Origin: Hydrangea macrophylla
Taxonomy: Eukaryota > Streptophyta > Magnoliopsida > Cornales > Hydrangeaceae
Assembly (NCBI GenBank): GCA_033977485.1
Contig: CM066982.1
Span: 31,226,218-31,290,217 of the forward strand
Length of the DNA stretch: 64,000 nucleotides
Reading direction: 5' to 3'
The position numbers and the translations under genes are program-made. Under the pieces are notes generated by a model, which was given only the letters and a program-made list of their open reading frames with translations, searched no databases and was not told the origin of the DNA. Of the stretch, positions 1-9,488 are shown piece after piece (position 1 is the first letter of the stretch; every line of letters begins with the position of its first letter).

Positions 1-763
1 CAATATGCGTATGCACTTTTCATGTATACCCTTTACTATACAAAGAGTGATGCTATGCTTTTAAAAAATAAATCGAAAAAATGTTTTTCAACGCATGCAA
101 GTGGACCCAATTAATTTGATTGGTTGATGTTAACATACTCCACCATTATTTAAAGAGTAATTTTATGCTTCTCAAATTCAAGTCTCAAAATTCATTCCAA
201 TGATGTGACAATAAGACCATTGTTCCATTTCAACATTCTCTAATTATAACTCAATGGGCCTACTGCCACATAATTTAAAATGTGATTTTGAGATTTAAAT
301 ATGGGAAGCATATCATTACTCTTATGAAAAACAGTCTCACTTTCACATATGTTGAAAACCCTTTTTGAGAAGAAAAAAAAACGAAACACTACTGATTTTG
401 AATTTTTTTTTTATGTGATTCGATATTTTTGAAATTTTAAAGGTACACAAAGGGAAAATTGTAAATTTCACAAACAATAAAATAAAATTCCTTAAAACGG
501 TTTTTCAAATGAAACTCTTAACAAATACACTACATTCACATCAAAATTTACACCTAATTTTTCACCCAACATATCTTGATCCTTGATTCTAGTAAGTCCT
601 GTGGAACTCACACACCCAACAATTCTAACCTTTAATTCCAATGAGTCTCGTGTGAGTCCCATAGATCCCACATGACATCCATCGAAATCAAGAACATAAT
701 GTGTTTTGAGTGTGAAATTTGGTATGAATTTAAACGATAGTGCAGTGGCATCACTCAACTCTT
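1..763. other. Unassigned AT-rich DNA, probably CAT intron
   Basis: No reading frame here resembles the missing C-terminal half of the transporter encoded at 1079-2847. Short open frames on the minus strand look like chance. If the transporter gene is intact, this stretch belongs to its third intron (the donor is at 1078-1077 on the minus strand), and the next exon lies left of the window. Confidence 0.4.
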
Positions 764-1031
764 AGGGGCCGTTTGATCAAACTGAAAATTAAGTGCTGAA
801 TTTTAAGTACTGAAAAATTTAAGTGATTGAATTTGCAAAACTTAAGGCAGTGTTTCAAGCACTGAAATGGAATGCATTCGGTGATTATTTTCAGTAAAAA
901 AATTTCGCTTAAAGTTTTTAACAAGTTTTTTGTTAGTTTTTCAAATAAGTGGTGTGTTATCAAACGCGCTGAAAATAAATAAGTGCTGAAAATTTTCATT
1001 TTCCCCACTTAATTAGGTTATCAACCACACT
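764..1031. mobile_element. Candidate hAT-like MITE
   Basis: The block starts AGGGGCCGTTTGATCAAAC and ends (reverse complement) AGTGTGGTTGATAACC. The ends form an imperfect inverted repeat followed on both sides by an ATTAAGTG motif. The interior is filled with repeats of AAGTGCTGAA and TCAGCACTT. I found no clean target-site duplication, so the boundaries and class are tentative. It would sit in intron 3 of the transporter gene. Confidence 0.3.
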
Positions 1032-1078
1032 TATAGGGGAGTAAGGTATTCATGGGCAATTATGTCATTTCACATTAC

Positions 1079-2847
1079 CATATCATAAGGAAGGAGCATG
1101 GACATTGAAGCGGCCATTAAGCAGTAAAGAATGGTAACGAGGATAACAGACCCCGAGACGCCGATAGGGATATCCTTAACCGGGTTTTTGACCTCTTCAG
1201 CCATGGTCGACACGGCGTCGTATCCAATGTAGCTGAGATACACCATTGCAGCACCATCGAACACTCCCGAAGCTCCGAATGGGAAAAACCCACCCGGATG
1301 CTTCGGATCGGATGGCTCCGTGAAATTCTTCCAATCCCCTTTCCAAAACCCCACCACGATCACAAACACCACGAACAAAATATGAAGCCCCGTCAAAACC
1401 ATGTTGAGCACTGAACTCTCTCTGGTACTGCAAACAAACAGAGCTTCGAAATTTAGAACAAATTTACTCACTCGATGTTTACCTAAGCAGCACTTTATTA
1501 GATGATCAAATGGGATCGCCATTTTTCATTATTATTTTTTTTTCTCATTTGACCCTCGTAAAATAGTGGATCCCACTTCTCCCGGAAGAAGCTGCGGCGA
1601 GACCAAGCATACTATTCGAATACCCTCTATTATACTATTTTTGGGGAGTAATGCTAGTCCACACCCAATTTTATACAAAAATTCACACAAAACAATCATG
1701 GTCCTTGATCCGGTGGATTTTGCATGCGACTCATGTATTCCCTACAAGGAACAAATTGGAATCAAAGACAGAATTATTTTGTATGATTTTTTGTATGAGT
1801 TTTAACATTTTTTTATTTTTGGGAGTGGTGGGAGTAAATGGTAGCCCACAACTAATAGACTTAAAAAAAAATGACATGTTTGGGTGAGTAACATTTGTTC
1901 TCGAAATTTTTTGAAATGGGGTTTTGATTTGAACCTGTAACAGATAATGAGAGTGAGAGCTAAGACCACGAACAGAGCGACGATGTCAATCTCGTTGAAA
2001 CCTTTTGGTAGCCCAGAGATTGTGAATCTCCATTTCGTCTGTGTCGATATACCTATTGCTGTACCTAAATACGCCGTGAAACTCCTAGCCACGGCCGCGT
2101 TTGACAGCACGTAGTCTATAATTAGATTTGCCCCTGTTAAAAATGCCACAAATTCACCTGCAACAATTTCAACCACAGCTTCAGACATAAAAGCATTTAT
2201 ACATATATATATATATATATAAATACAGTGGCATAGTAAAAAAATATAGAATGACACCACAAATTGTAGGTACACTGCTTGTACAAATGGGTCTGTTTGA
2301 ATCTCATTAAATTACAAATTTACGCTACTCGAATAAATAATCAACTTCAAAGCATTAAAATTGTGTACATAAATGTGTTCAATTGAACCCAGTAAGCAAC
2401 ACATCGCCCCGCCCCACTCTCTCTCTCTCTATATATATATATACATATGAGTGTATGCTACGAACCAAAAGTGACTCGAATGTAGCTGAAGGCACCGCCA
2501 GCGACGGGCATGTCGACGGCGAACTCCGTGTAGCAAAAGGCAGAGAGGAGAGCGCAAAGGCCAGCAATGGCGTAGGAGAGGACGACGGCGGGGCCGGCGT
2601 AGAGGCGGCTGGCTCGGCCGGTGGTGACGAAGACGCCGGCACCGACCATCCCTCCGACGCCGAATCCGACAAGGTCATACCACCGGAGGCTCCTTCTCAT
2701 GTCCTGACCGGACCGCGCCCGAACCCGGCTCATCTCCTCCAACGACGTCGAGACCGAACCGGCGCGACGAGCGAACCGGTTCGGCGTGTCGGCCAGGGCT
2801 CGGAAGTAGGATTTGAAGCTTGAGAAAGAGGAGTCATGGTTATCCAT
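1079..2847 (-). CDS. CAT: Cationic amino acid transporter (CAT family), 5' three exons
   Basis: This is a plasma- or endo-membrane permease of the plant CAT family (amino acid-polyamine-organocation superfamily), which imports basic and some neutral amino acids. Three exons join in frame on the minus strand: 2847-2466 (starts MDNHDSSFSSFK), 2157-1935 and 1427-1079, giving 318 codons. All introns are GT-AG: donors at 2465-2464, 1934-1933 and 1078-1077, acceptors ending at 2158 and 1428. Visible family features are WYDLVGFGVGGMVGAGVFV (first transmembrane segment with the substrate-binding G-rich loop), TGANLIIDYVLSNAAVARSF, and SYIGYDAVSTMAEEVKNP. The joints TFG|EFVAF and ICY|STRESSVLNM match family spacing. 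Plant CATs are about 570-640 residues, so roughly the last 250-300 are absent. The best fit from memory is the CAT1/5/8 clade. The start Met is the first ATG after a short leader; a longer upstream reading frame is open but carries no family similarity. Confidence 0.88.
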
Positions 2848-2970
2848 TGTCAGTCTCTCTCTATAAATGTTGTTTTCGATTTTCACTCTGTAAAGAGATG
2901 AGGCCTGAGTGTAGAGTGACTCAGTGACTACTTTATAATCAATCCCAATGGAGAGAGACTGACAATGGAT
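2842..2970 (-). promoter_or_regulatory. CAT leader: TATA-like box and 20-bp inverted repeat over the start codon
   Basis: Positions 2842-2861 and 2951-2970 are perfect 20-bp inverted complements (core ACTGACAATGG). The arm nearest the gene contains the CAT start codon (2847-2845). A TATAAA-like box lies between the arms at 2937-2932 on the minus strand, about 85-90 bp upstream of the ATG. If that box is used, the transcript would contain only the ATG-side arm. A start site upstream of 2970 would put both arms in the leader and bury the AUG in a stem. Confidence 0.55.
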
Positions 2971-4360
2971 GGTGTATGTAAAGGCCACTTTGTATAACGG
3001 AGAGCTGAGACTTTGGGGCAGCTTTTGGGGGTCCCAACAATAGTTACTGGTATACATATATTTAATATATTGTAAGGGAATGGATAATTATGTGAAAATC
3101 AAATTTACCTTATGTTTTAGGCCCAATAATGTTTTAGCAAATCCAATATAAGGGAAACATTATACCTTCTCAATGATTTAAGAGTCTGTTTGGAAAGTAT
3201 TTTAGGAACTCTTCAAGAACAAATTGTAATATTAGGATAGGTCAGTGGTGGATCCAAAAATTTGTGTTTGGGAGGGCTAAGTTTATTGGATTTGGATATG
3301 CTAGTAAAGAAGTTTCGTGTTGGGGTTTTGGAGACAGCTCCCCCAAGAAGAAAAATTTTAGATCTATTCATACATATTTTTTAGATAAGACAAAAAATCG
3401 AAAGAGTATTTATGAAAATTAGAGTTAAGCCTTTTTCGTTTTCACGAGATGGGTGAGAGTTGAAATTTGTTAAAATATGGCTTTTGATTTTCACATCGTG
3501 GATAGATTTTTGTTTTTTCTTTTTCTGAAAAATACTATGGATAGATTGTTTTATAAAGTTAGATAATTGGGGTAAATTTTTAAAATTTTTGCAGGCCGTG
3601 GCCCCTCTTCGTCTCTACAGGTCTGGTTAGAGCTCCATATCACAAGTGAATTCCAACAAAAGATGATAAAATGAGTTGAAATTTTTATACGAGTGTATTG
3701 ATGTATTAGAACCCTCCTGATCTATGTCTTCCCTGTAGTTGTATATTTAACTCCCCATCTAATACATCCATTTTATTACTTCTATTGGAGTGGAATTTTT
3801 TTTATGATTGCCAGTTTGTTAGTTGGCAGATATAGTCTCATATGTAACTCTATTGAAGATGCTCTAAATGATTTTAGAAATACAAAATCTATAATGAAAT
3901 TGTTTGTTAAATCAGCTTCTATTATTTAATTTAATGTAGAAAAATATAATTTGATTGCAAAAGTTTGAGATCAGCAAAAAGCTACTTCAAACAAAATTTC
4001 ACCAAAACCAATTTTAGATAATTGAATCGCTCAAACGGTTGCCAAACGCGGCGTTTAGGTTTCGAGTATTCCTTTTTGCCAGACAAGTGTAAAGAAGGCG
4101 CGTGTACATTGTTCATCAAATACAATCCGTAAGTAATCTTGATTTTTGGATCGTAACTGTCACTTTAATTTCTAGCATTTAACTGAATTTTTTTTTTTAG
4201 CTCATGCGAAACTCATGATGAGTGGTAAACTTTCAAACTTACAATGGGCTTTGTGGACACGTCATTATTCATTAAGGATTACTTACATTGGGCTTTGTGG
4301 AGACGTTACCAAAGACTTACTCTATTTATTAAAAGACTTACTCTATTCATTAAGGAAATT
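2971..4360. other. Spacer upstream of CAT
   Basis: AT-rich DNA with no supported reading frame, no recognisable transposon protein and no strong repeat. The part next to 2970 may include CAT promoter sequence. Confidence 0.5.
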
Positions 4361-4598
4361 GGGTAAATTACAGTAATATCTCTTCAACTATGAGCATTTT
4401 GCACTAACACTCTTAAATTTTAAAATTGAACAAACTCATCCTTAAACTATCATTTGTTGACACCAAAACCCCTTCTTCAGGGGTTGAGTAACGTTTGTTC
4501 ATTTTGGATAATTCAGAGGTGAGTCTGTTCAATTTTAAAGTTTAGGGAGTGTTAATAAAAAATGACCATAATTCAGGGGGTAGTGCTGTAATTTATCC
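4361..4598. mobile_element. Mutator-type palindromic MITE
   Basis: The ends are inverted repeats of about 90 bp. The left end starts GGGTAAATTACAGTAATATC; the right end reads, in reverse complement, GGATAAATTACAGCACTACC. Similarity continues through TTTAAAATTGAACA on both arms. The flanks TAAGGAAATT and TAAGAATTT are similar but not an exact 9-bp duplication. No ORF. The GGGTAAA terminus is shared with the elements at 22512-23068 and 11285-16534. Confidence 0.6.
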
Positions 4599-4619
4599 TA
4601 AGAATTTAGTGTAATGCAA

Positions 4620-4775
4620 GGGACACAAAAGAGCCACAAAAAGTTGCTCACAAAAAAATATGACAACCTATGTAACATTAAGACCTACCACACTTAACTC
4701 AAACTATAAGATGCTAAATACTTTTATGAGCTACATACTTTTATGAGCATCTTTTTATGCCTCTTTTGTGTCTCA
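4620..4775. mobile_element. Palindromic MITE, copy 1 (GRGACACAAAA ends)
   Basis: The left end GGGACACAAAAGAGCCACAA and the right end, reverse complement TGAGACACAAAAGAGGCATA, form an inverted repeat that continues through the GCTCACAAAA / GCTCATAAAA motif. The central segment CACACTTAACTCAAA recurs in related copies at 11157-11270 and 20913-21077. Non-coding; superfamily not assigned. Confidence 0.6.
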
Positions 4776-5465
4776 AACATTATTCAAGAATTTACGTAGC
4801 AACACAACACCTCATTTGAGAGAAGTTAAGCTACGCTCCACATCATTATACTATTTCCCTATTTGGTGCAGCTTACTCGTACATCTTAAAGGAGTATAAG
4901 TTTTAGTTTTTTGTTTTCCAAAATCACTTCCAATCCCGCTTTAAACAAGTTAGAATTCATATGGTGATATATCCTGTTTTCAATTTTTATTTTTATTTTT
5001 TAAAGCGGAAAGCAGTTTCTATTTTTTGTTTTAATGAATGTAAACAAAAAAAAAAGTGTTTGTTAACATTGTTTAGTTTTAAAAATAAAAAATAAAAACA
5101 AAAAAAGAAAACATGTTTGGTAACGATATCATAAAATATGACAATAATTTAGAACTAAAAACGAATAACACTTAAAATGAGACGGAAGAAGTATATAAAT
5201 ATATCCGGAAAAAATCGACTCAAGTGAGTGTTGCCTCTAATCCCGTGCGACCATGTTGGATAGTCTAACCACTAATTTGGCCCCCACATACAAATTCCTA
5301 ATTCCACTCCTGATTATAGGTATATATATAGGCTTGTGTTATATATATATATATATACACACACACGTTGCTTCCTATTTTCTCTCTTTTGTTTTAGAAT
5401 TGTTTTAGAGATTTGAGAGAGAGAGACTTTTTTGCTCATGGTATGACTTGGATCTCTTTACGTTT
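4776..5465. other. AT-rich spacer with hAT-like remnants
   Basis: No gene. Around 4960-5130 there are complementary A/T-rich tracts ending in CATGTTTGGTAACG, and a comparable CCAAACTTG / GTTACCAAATGAG pair lies at 5678-5752. These look like degraded MITE ends, but I could not fix boundaries. A short (AT)n run lies at about 5340-5357. Confidence 0.3.
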
Positions 5466-5680
5466 AATGAAGCGATTTCGGTTTCTAAAATTTCAAAAAT
5501 AAGTATTTTTCATTTTCGATTTTTCCCTTAAGTTGGAAAAAAGTTTTTTTTTTTTTTTTAACTTGACGTTGAATGAAGCGATTTCGGTTTCTAAAAATTC
5601 CGAAAATAAGTATTTCATTTTCGATTTTGCCCTAAAGATGGAAAATGTTTTTTTTTTAAAGAAAAACATAAATATTACCA
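5466..5680. repeat. Tandem repeat, two copies, 106-bp period
   Basis: The segment beginning AATGAAGCGATTTCGG at 5466 recurs at 5572, followed in both copies by GTTTCTAAAA, AATAAGTATTT, TTTTCGATTTT and a T-rich run. The copies differ by small indels and substitutions. Open frames here are low-complexity and not believable genes. Confidence 0.75.
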
Positions 5681-6002
5681 AACTTGTTTTCAGTTTTTAT
5701 TTTTTTTTAAATTAAACAGAAACAGAAAATAGAAAATCGCAAAGTTACCAAATGAGTCTATAGCTTTTAGACTTTAAAGTTGATGAGATAAGTTTTAAAT
5801 CTACCAGTCACATTGAATATTTTATTTCAACTTTTTCTAATCTATATATTATAATTTACAGCTTAAATTTACACCAAACGCACCTATACAGTGTGATAGA
5901 CTATTTGTAATTGATTAATTTGATAGATGGCTATTGTGTTTACAAGTTTAACAAAGTTGAATCGAGCTCGTGTATGCTTGAACTTAACTTGTTTGTTAGA
6001 CG
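5681..6002. other. Spacer and target flank of element B
   Basis: Up to 5997 this is AT-rich spacer without genes. Positions 5998-6002 (CGTCT on the minus strand) are the target duplication next to the outer end of element B's 3' LTR. It differs by one base from TGTCT at 16763-16767, which flanks B's 5' LTR. The adjoining sequence, rich in AAGTTCAAGC and GAGCTCG words, resembles the other flank at 16545-16762. Confidence 0.5.
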
Positions 6003-6099
6003 TGTTGTGCAGGGCCAATCCCAACAAGATCTCAATCATCTCCACAAGATAATTCTTACAAAACCAATTGCAAGAGCAAGATAGATCACACACAAGAAT
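6003..6099 (-). mobile_element. Outer end of element B 3' LTR (separated from the rest by A)
   Basis: On the minus strand this 97-bp piece reads ATTCTTGTGTGTGATC and continues to GCACAACA. It matches the end of B's 5' LTR (17548-17661) almost base for base. The rest of the same LTR is at 19331-20124. Element A lies between them and duplicated ATTCT at its insertion: AGAAT at 6095-6099 here, and ATTCT at 20120-20124. Confidence 0.8.
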
Positions 6100-7413
6100 T
6101 GTTGGCCCAAATATGGAAACCTTAGAGGGGGGTGAATAAGGTTTTAGTGGAAATTAACCTTTTAAAAACAAAATTGCAAATTAAGCACAATCACACGCAA
6201 TTATGTAAAGAAATAAGGGAAGAGATACTTGCAAACCAATTTTTCAAGTGGTTCGGCAATCGCACCCCGCGGCCTACGTCCACCCCTCAAGAACACCTCT
6301 TGAGGATTCCTTTAATCCGATCTACTTCACGGGTGTAGACCAAACCGTTCTGGGAGACACTTACGAGTGTGCACCAAACCGTTACAAGAGTCTTCAATCT
6401 CTCCCAAAGAAGAACACCTCTTCTTTGCACACAAGGGTTACTAACCCTCAACCTTTACAAATTAATTTGAATACAAATTGAAACTCTCTATCTAAAGTGG
6501 ATAATACAAATAAAGCGCTACAATTTTACTCTCTCAAGAAATACAAATGAAATATTTGAGCAAATTGATAAACTCACACAACTAGGGCTCAAATGATAAT
6601 GTTTAAAGATCAAAGAGATGTGTGATCAATACTATGTTTTCTAATCAAAATCTCAACCCCAAATATCTTGGGAAAACATGTATTTATAGGCCTTGGAAGA
6701 TTATAGCCGTTGGTGGCAAGTTTGGTAATTAAAAACCCCTCTAAAAACTAGCCGTTATTGCCTTCCAGGCCGCTTCAGTCGACTGGGCCTTTAAGCAGTC
6801 GACTGAGATGTGTTTACAAAGGGTTATGCTTGAATTCTGCTCACTTCAGTCGACTGCATCGGGCCCTCAGTCGACTGCCTCTCCCTGTTTGACAACCTGA
6901 CACATCTCCACTAAAATGACCATATCTTCCTCTACAAAAATCGGATTTGCGATCTGTTTGATGTTTTGGAAACTAGATTCAAATACCTTTCCAACCATAT
7001 AAGATTCAACATTTAATAATTTTCCAATTGGTTGGGGCATTGCTTTAAAGATGATCCACTTAAAATTTATTTCCAAAACTTTAACTTTTAGAGTTTGTTT
7101 GAGCCCCTATAAGTGTGAGATCAAGATGCCTTACAATGATGGTCCTAAACTTCAACCAAGGATGAAATATCTTCAAGTCTTCAAACTTGATCCTTGTTGA
7201 GCTCCTTGTAATCTTGATCTACATCAATTAAATCTCATGCACACAAAGATGTTAAAACATTGATACAATATTAATACATGAGATTATATATGAGCATAAA
7301 AATGACTATGATAATAACAAGGAATGAAATAATATGAATCATATAATTATCATAGGATATTTGACATCATCAAAACATAATTAAATATGCCTTAATATAC
7401 CTTAAGGCTAACA
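6100..7413 (-). repeat. Element A 3' LTR (1314 bp)
   Basis: On the minus strand it runs TGTTAGCC...GGCCAACA and is flanked by the duplicated target AGAAT at 6095-6099. Four CAGTCGACTG palindromes lie at 6776-6785, 6796-6805, 6847-6856 and 6868-6877, about 90-190 bp upstream of a TATAAATA promoter box at 6690-6681 (minus strand). Confidence 0.88.
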
Positions 7414-7930
7414 ATCTCCCCCTTTTTGATGATGGCAAACAACCAATGAAGGATATGCCAATATAAGCACATTTGGCCATTTTCATATTATCATTCATAA
7501 TAGATATCATATGTTAAAGAACATGAATGATAACTACCCAAATTCTTCTCCCCAATACTTCTCATATTTCTCCCCCTTTGACATTATCAAAAAGATTTGG
7601 GGATAAAACACAAAGCTCCCCCTCACAATAGGCATACCAATCAAAAGGCTAAAATGATACCAAAAATAAACAAATATAACCACATGTGAGAAAATGAATA
7701 CATGAAAGTGCTCCCCCTAAGTATGAGCAATGATAAAAGATACCAAATGAAATGAAAAGAGAGCATATTCTCCCAAAAGATACCAATAATAAAGTTGGAG
7801 AACTCAAGTAAACATATCATGGAGGCAATAAGATACCAAAAGTAACTAAAGTGAGCGTAATATCATGATACCAACAAATTAAGCCAACTAAAATGAACAT
7901 AGTAATATGTTCCCCCTCAACATATGCATA
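7414..7930 (-). promoter_or_regulatory. Multiplied polypurine tract of element A
   Basis: The primary polypurine tract (AAAAAGGGGGAGAT on the minus strand, 7427-7414) abuts the 3' LTR. Four more AGGGGGA tracts follow within 500 bp, seen on the plus strand as TCCCCCT at 7571, 7617, 7712 and 7911. A multiplied polypurine tract is a known Sirevirus hallmark; it primes plus-strand DNA synthesis. The rest of 7428-8112 is non-coding. Confidence 0.75.
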
Positions 7931-8112
7931 TATGAATGAATGCTAATTATGGGAACAACATTATGCATTATCTCCTTAGGAGGATGAAATAACTATGAAC
8001 ATCAAAACAAAATAACTTAATAAATCAAACAAGATTAGCATGCTATCAAAATCAAGAGAAATATCGAAACAAGTTAATCTAACCTACTCCTACTAGGCTT
8101 AAGGTGAGAGAT

Positions 8113-9426
8113 TTAACTATTGTCCAAGTACCTCTTGGATGCAACATTTGCCAAGAAAGTAGGAGAGGATCCTTTTACAACCCAAATCATGTTAATTTTC
8201 TTACGAAATGAACATTTGAAATTAACATGCCCCTTTGTTATGCAATAATGACAAGTTACATGGGGAAGCGTCTCATTTGAGATTGATTCCTTAACAAAGA
8301 ATTTCTTGTGACGAATTTGAGAATTTGAAGTAGAGGATGTGGACTTTACAAAGAAGCTTTTGTACTTCTTTTCCTTATATGTGGGATTAAATCCCAAACC
8401 GGCCTTATCAAAAACACATTTTTGTTTTCCCAAAAGCATATTCAAATTTTGTTCACCTTGGGTAAACTTGGCCAAAGTTTTTGTCAAACCATCTACCTCA
8501 TTTCTCAATTCAACATTTTCCTTTTCAATAAGTTCACTTGAAGGTTGATTGGTTGAAACAAGCTTTTCTTTTCTCAAAATTTCATTTTGAGATTTTAACT
8601 CATCTAATTGCTTTTTCAACTCCAAATTTTCTTTTTCAAGCTCATTTGATGATTGTGCTCTTAAAACATGTTTTTCATTTTCAATCTTCAAAGATTCATT
8701 TTGGGATTTCAAAATATTTAACTCATTTGAAAGTTTGGAAAAATTCCTTTTAAGAGTTATATATTTAGATCTCATATTCTCCAACTCCTCATGTAACTCC
8801 TCAAATGCACATTGAAGTTCATCATAATTAGCGGATGAGTTGGAGTTTACCTCTTTTACCTTATTTTCATGGGCGACTTCTTGGTCGCTTGACTCGTCCT
8901 CGGAAGCATCATTATCCGAATCGCTCCAAGTGCCCCCTTTTGTCATTTTCTCATTCTCCTCTTCTTTTTCATTGGCAAATAGGCATATATAACTTTCTTC
9001 TTTCTCTTGTACAAAATCCTCTTTCTGCACTTCTTGTTGATGGGTTAGGTTTTCAACATTTCCTACAACATCATCAACTCCTATTTGCAACTCAAGGATT
9101 TGGTTAGTAGCATTATGAATATTTTCTAAACATAACCAAATTTCATTAGCATTAGAGTATGAACGAATTCTATTATATGTGGTATTATCTAAAGCTTCAT
9201 ATAGAATTTTCATAGCTCTAAGATTCAATAGAAAATTGTTTTGATCACTTTCATTCCATTCAATCTTTGGTTTAGGAGAAAAACCATTTTTGACAATACT
9301 CCAAAGATTGTAGTCAAGTGAAAGAAAATAAATTTCTATTCTCCTCTTCCAATGATCATACTTATGATCACTCAATGATGGATGAGTTCTAATGCAATAA
9401 CCTTTTTCAAAATATGTAGTTTCCAT
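8113..9426 (-). CDS. Element A Gag (437 aa, internally shortened)
   Basis: This would be the structural capsid-like protein of a Ty1/copia element. The N-terminal ~110 residues match the copia Gag start (WKRRIEIYFLSLDYNLWSIV, then IWLCLENIHNATNQ). The next part of the family's capsid domain is missing: the frame jumps directly to an acidic linker (SDSDNDASEDESSDQE) and a long Glu/Lys/Leu-rich coiled coil (about residues 200-330). One zinc knuckle follows at about residues 392-405: CHYCITKGHVNFKC, the C-x2-C-x4-H-x4-C pattern. The frame ends soon after, where an autonomous copia would continue into protease. The ATG at 9426 lies about 50 bp downstream of the PBS. It is the only uninterrupted transposon ORF of this length in the window. 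Confidence 0.82.
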   Translation of the reverse strand: METTYFEKGYCIRTHPSLSDHKYDHWKRRIEIYFLSLDYNLWSIVKNGFSPKPKIEWNESDQNNFLLNLRAMKILYEALDNTTYNRIRSYSNANEIWLCLENIHNATNQILELQIGVDDVVGNVENLTHQQEVQKEDFVQEKEESYICLFANEKEEENEKMTKGGTWSDSDNDASEDESSDQEVAHENKVKEVNSNSSANYDELQCAFEELHEELENMRSKYITLKRNFSKLSNELNILKSQNESLKIENEKHVLRAQSSNELEKENLELKKQLDELKSQNEILRKEKLVSTNQPSSELIEKENVELRNEVDGLTKTLAKFTQGEQNLNMLLGKQKCVFDKAGLGFNPTYKEKKYKSFFVKSTSSTSNSQIRHKKFFVKESISNETLPHVTCHYCITKGHVNFKCSFRKKINMIWVVKGSSPTFLANVASKRYLDNS

Positions 9427-9474
9427 GAATCTTAACTCAAAATTTTCAAAACCTTTGAAAATAGAAGAGCCGAA

Positions 9475-9488
9475 GCTCTGATACCAAT
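9475..9488 (-). promoter_or_regulatory. Element A primer binding site (initiator tRNA-Met type)
   Basis: The minus strand reads TGGTATCAGAGC (9486-9475) two bases inside the 5' LTR end at 9489. This is the standard plant copia site complementary to the 3' end of initiator tRNA-Met, where minus-strand DNA synthesis starts. Confidence 0.9.

Noticed and set aside
1197..1433. Minus-strand frame overlapping CAT exon 3
   Set aside because: It is the exon read in another frame; the transporter frame has clear family motifs.
2383..2823. 146-codon plus-strand frame
   Set aside because: It lies antisense to CAT exon 1 and has the Gly/Asp/Ala-rich look of a complementary reading of a GC-rich exon.
5493..5715. 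Phe/Lys-rich frames on both strands
   Set aside because: Low-complexity readings of A/T runs in the 106-bp tandem repeat.
8339..9107. Plus-strand frames opposite gag of element A
   Set aside because: Shadows of the minus-strand gag, which has the zinc knuckle and copia motifs.
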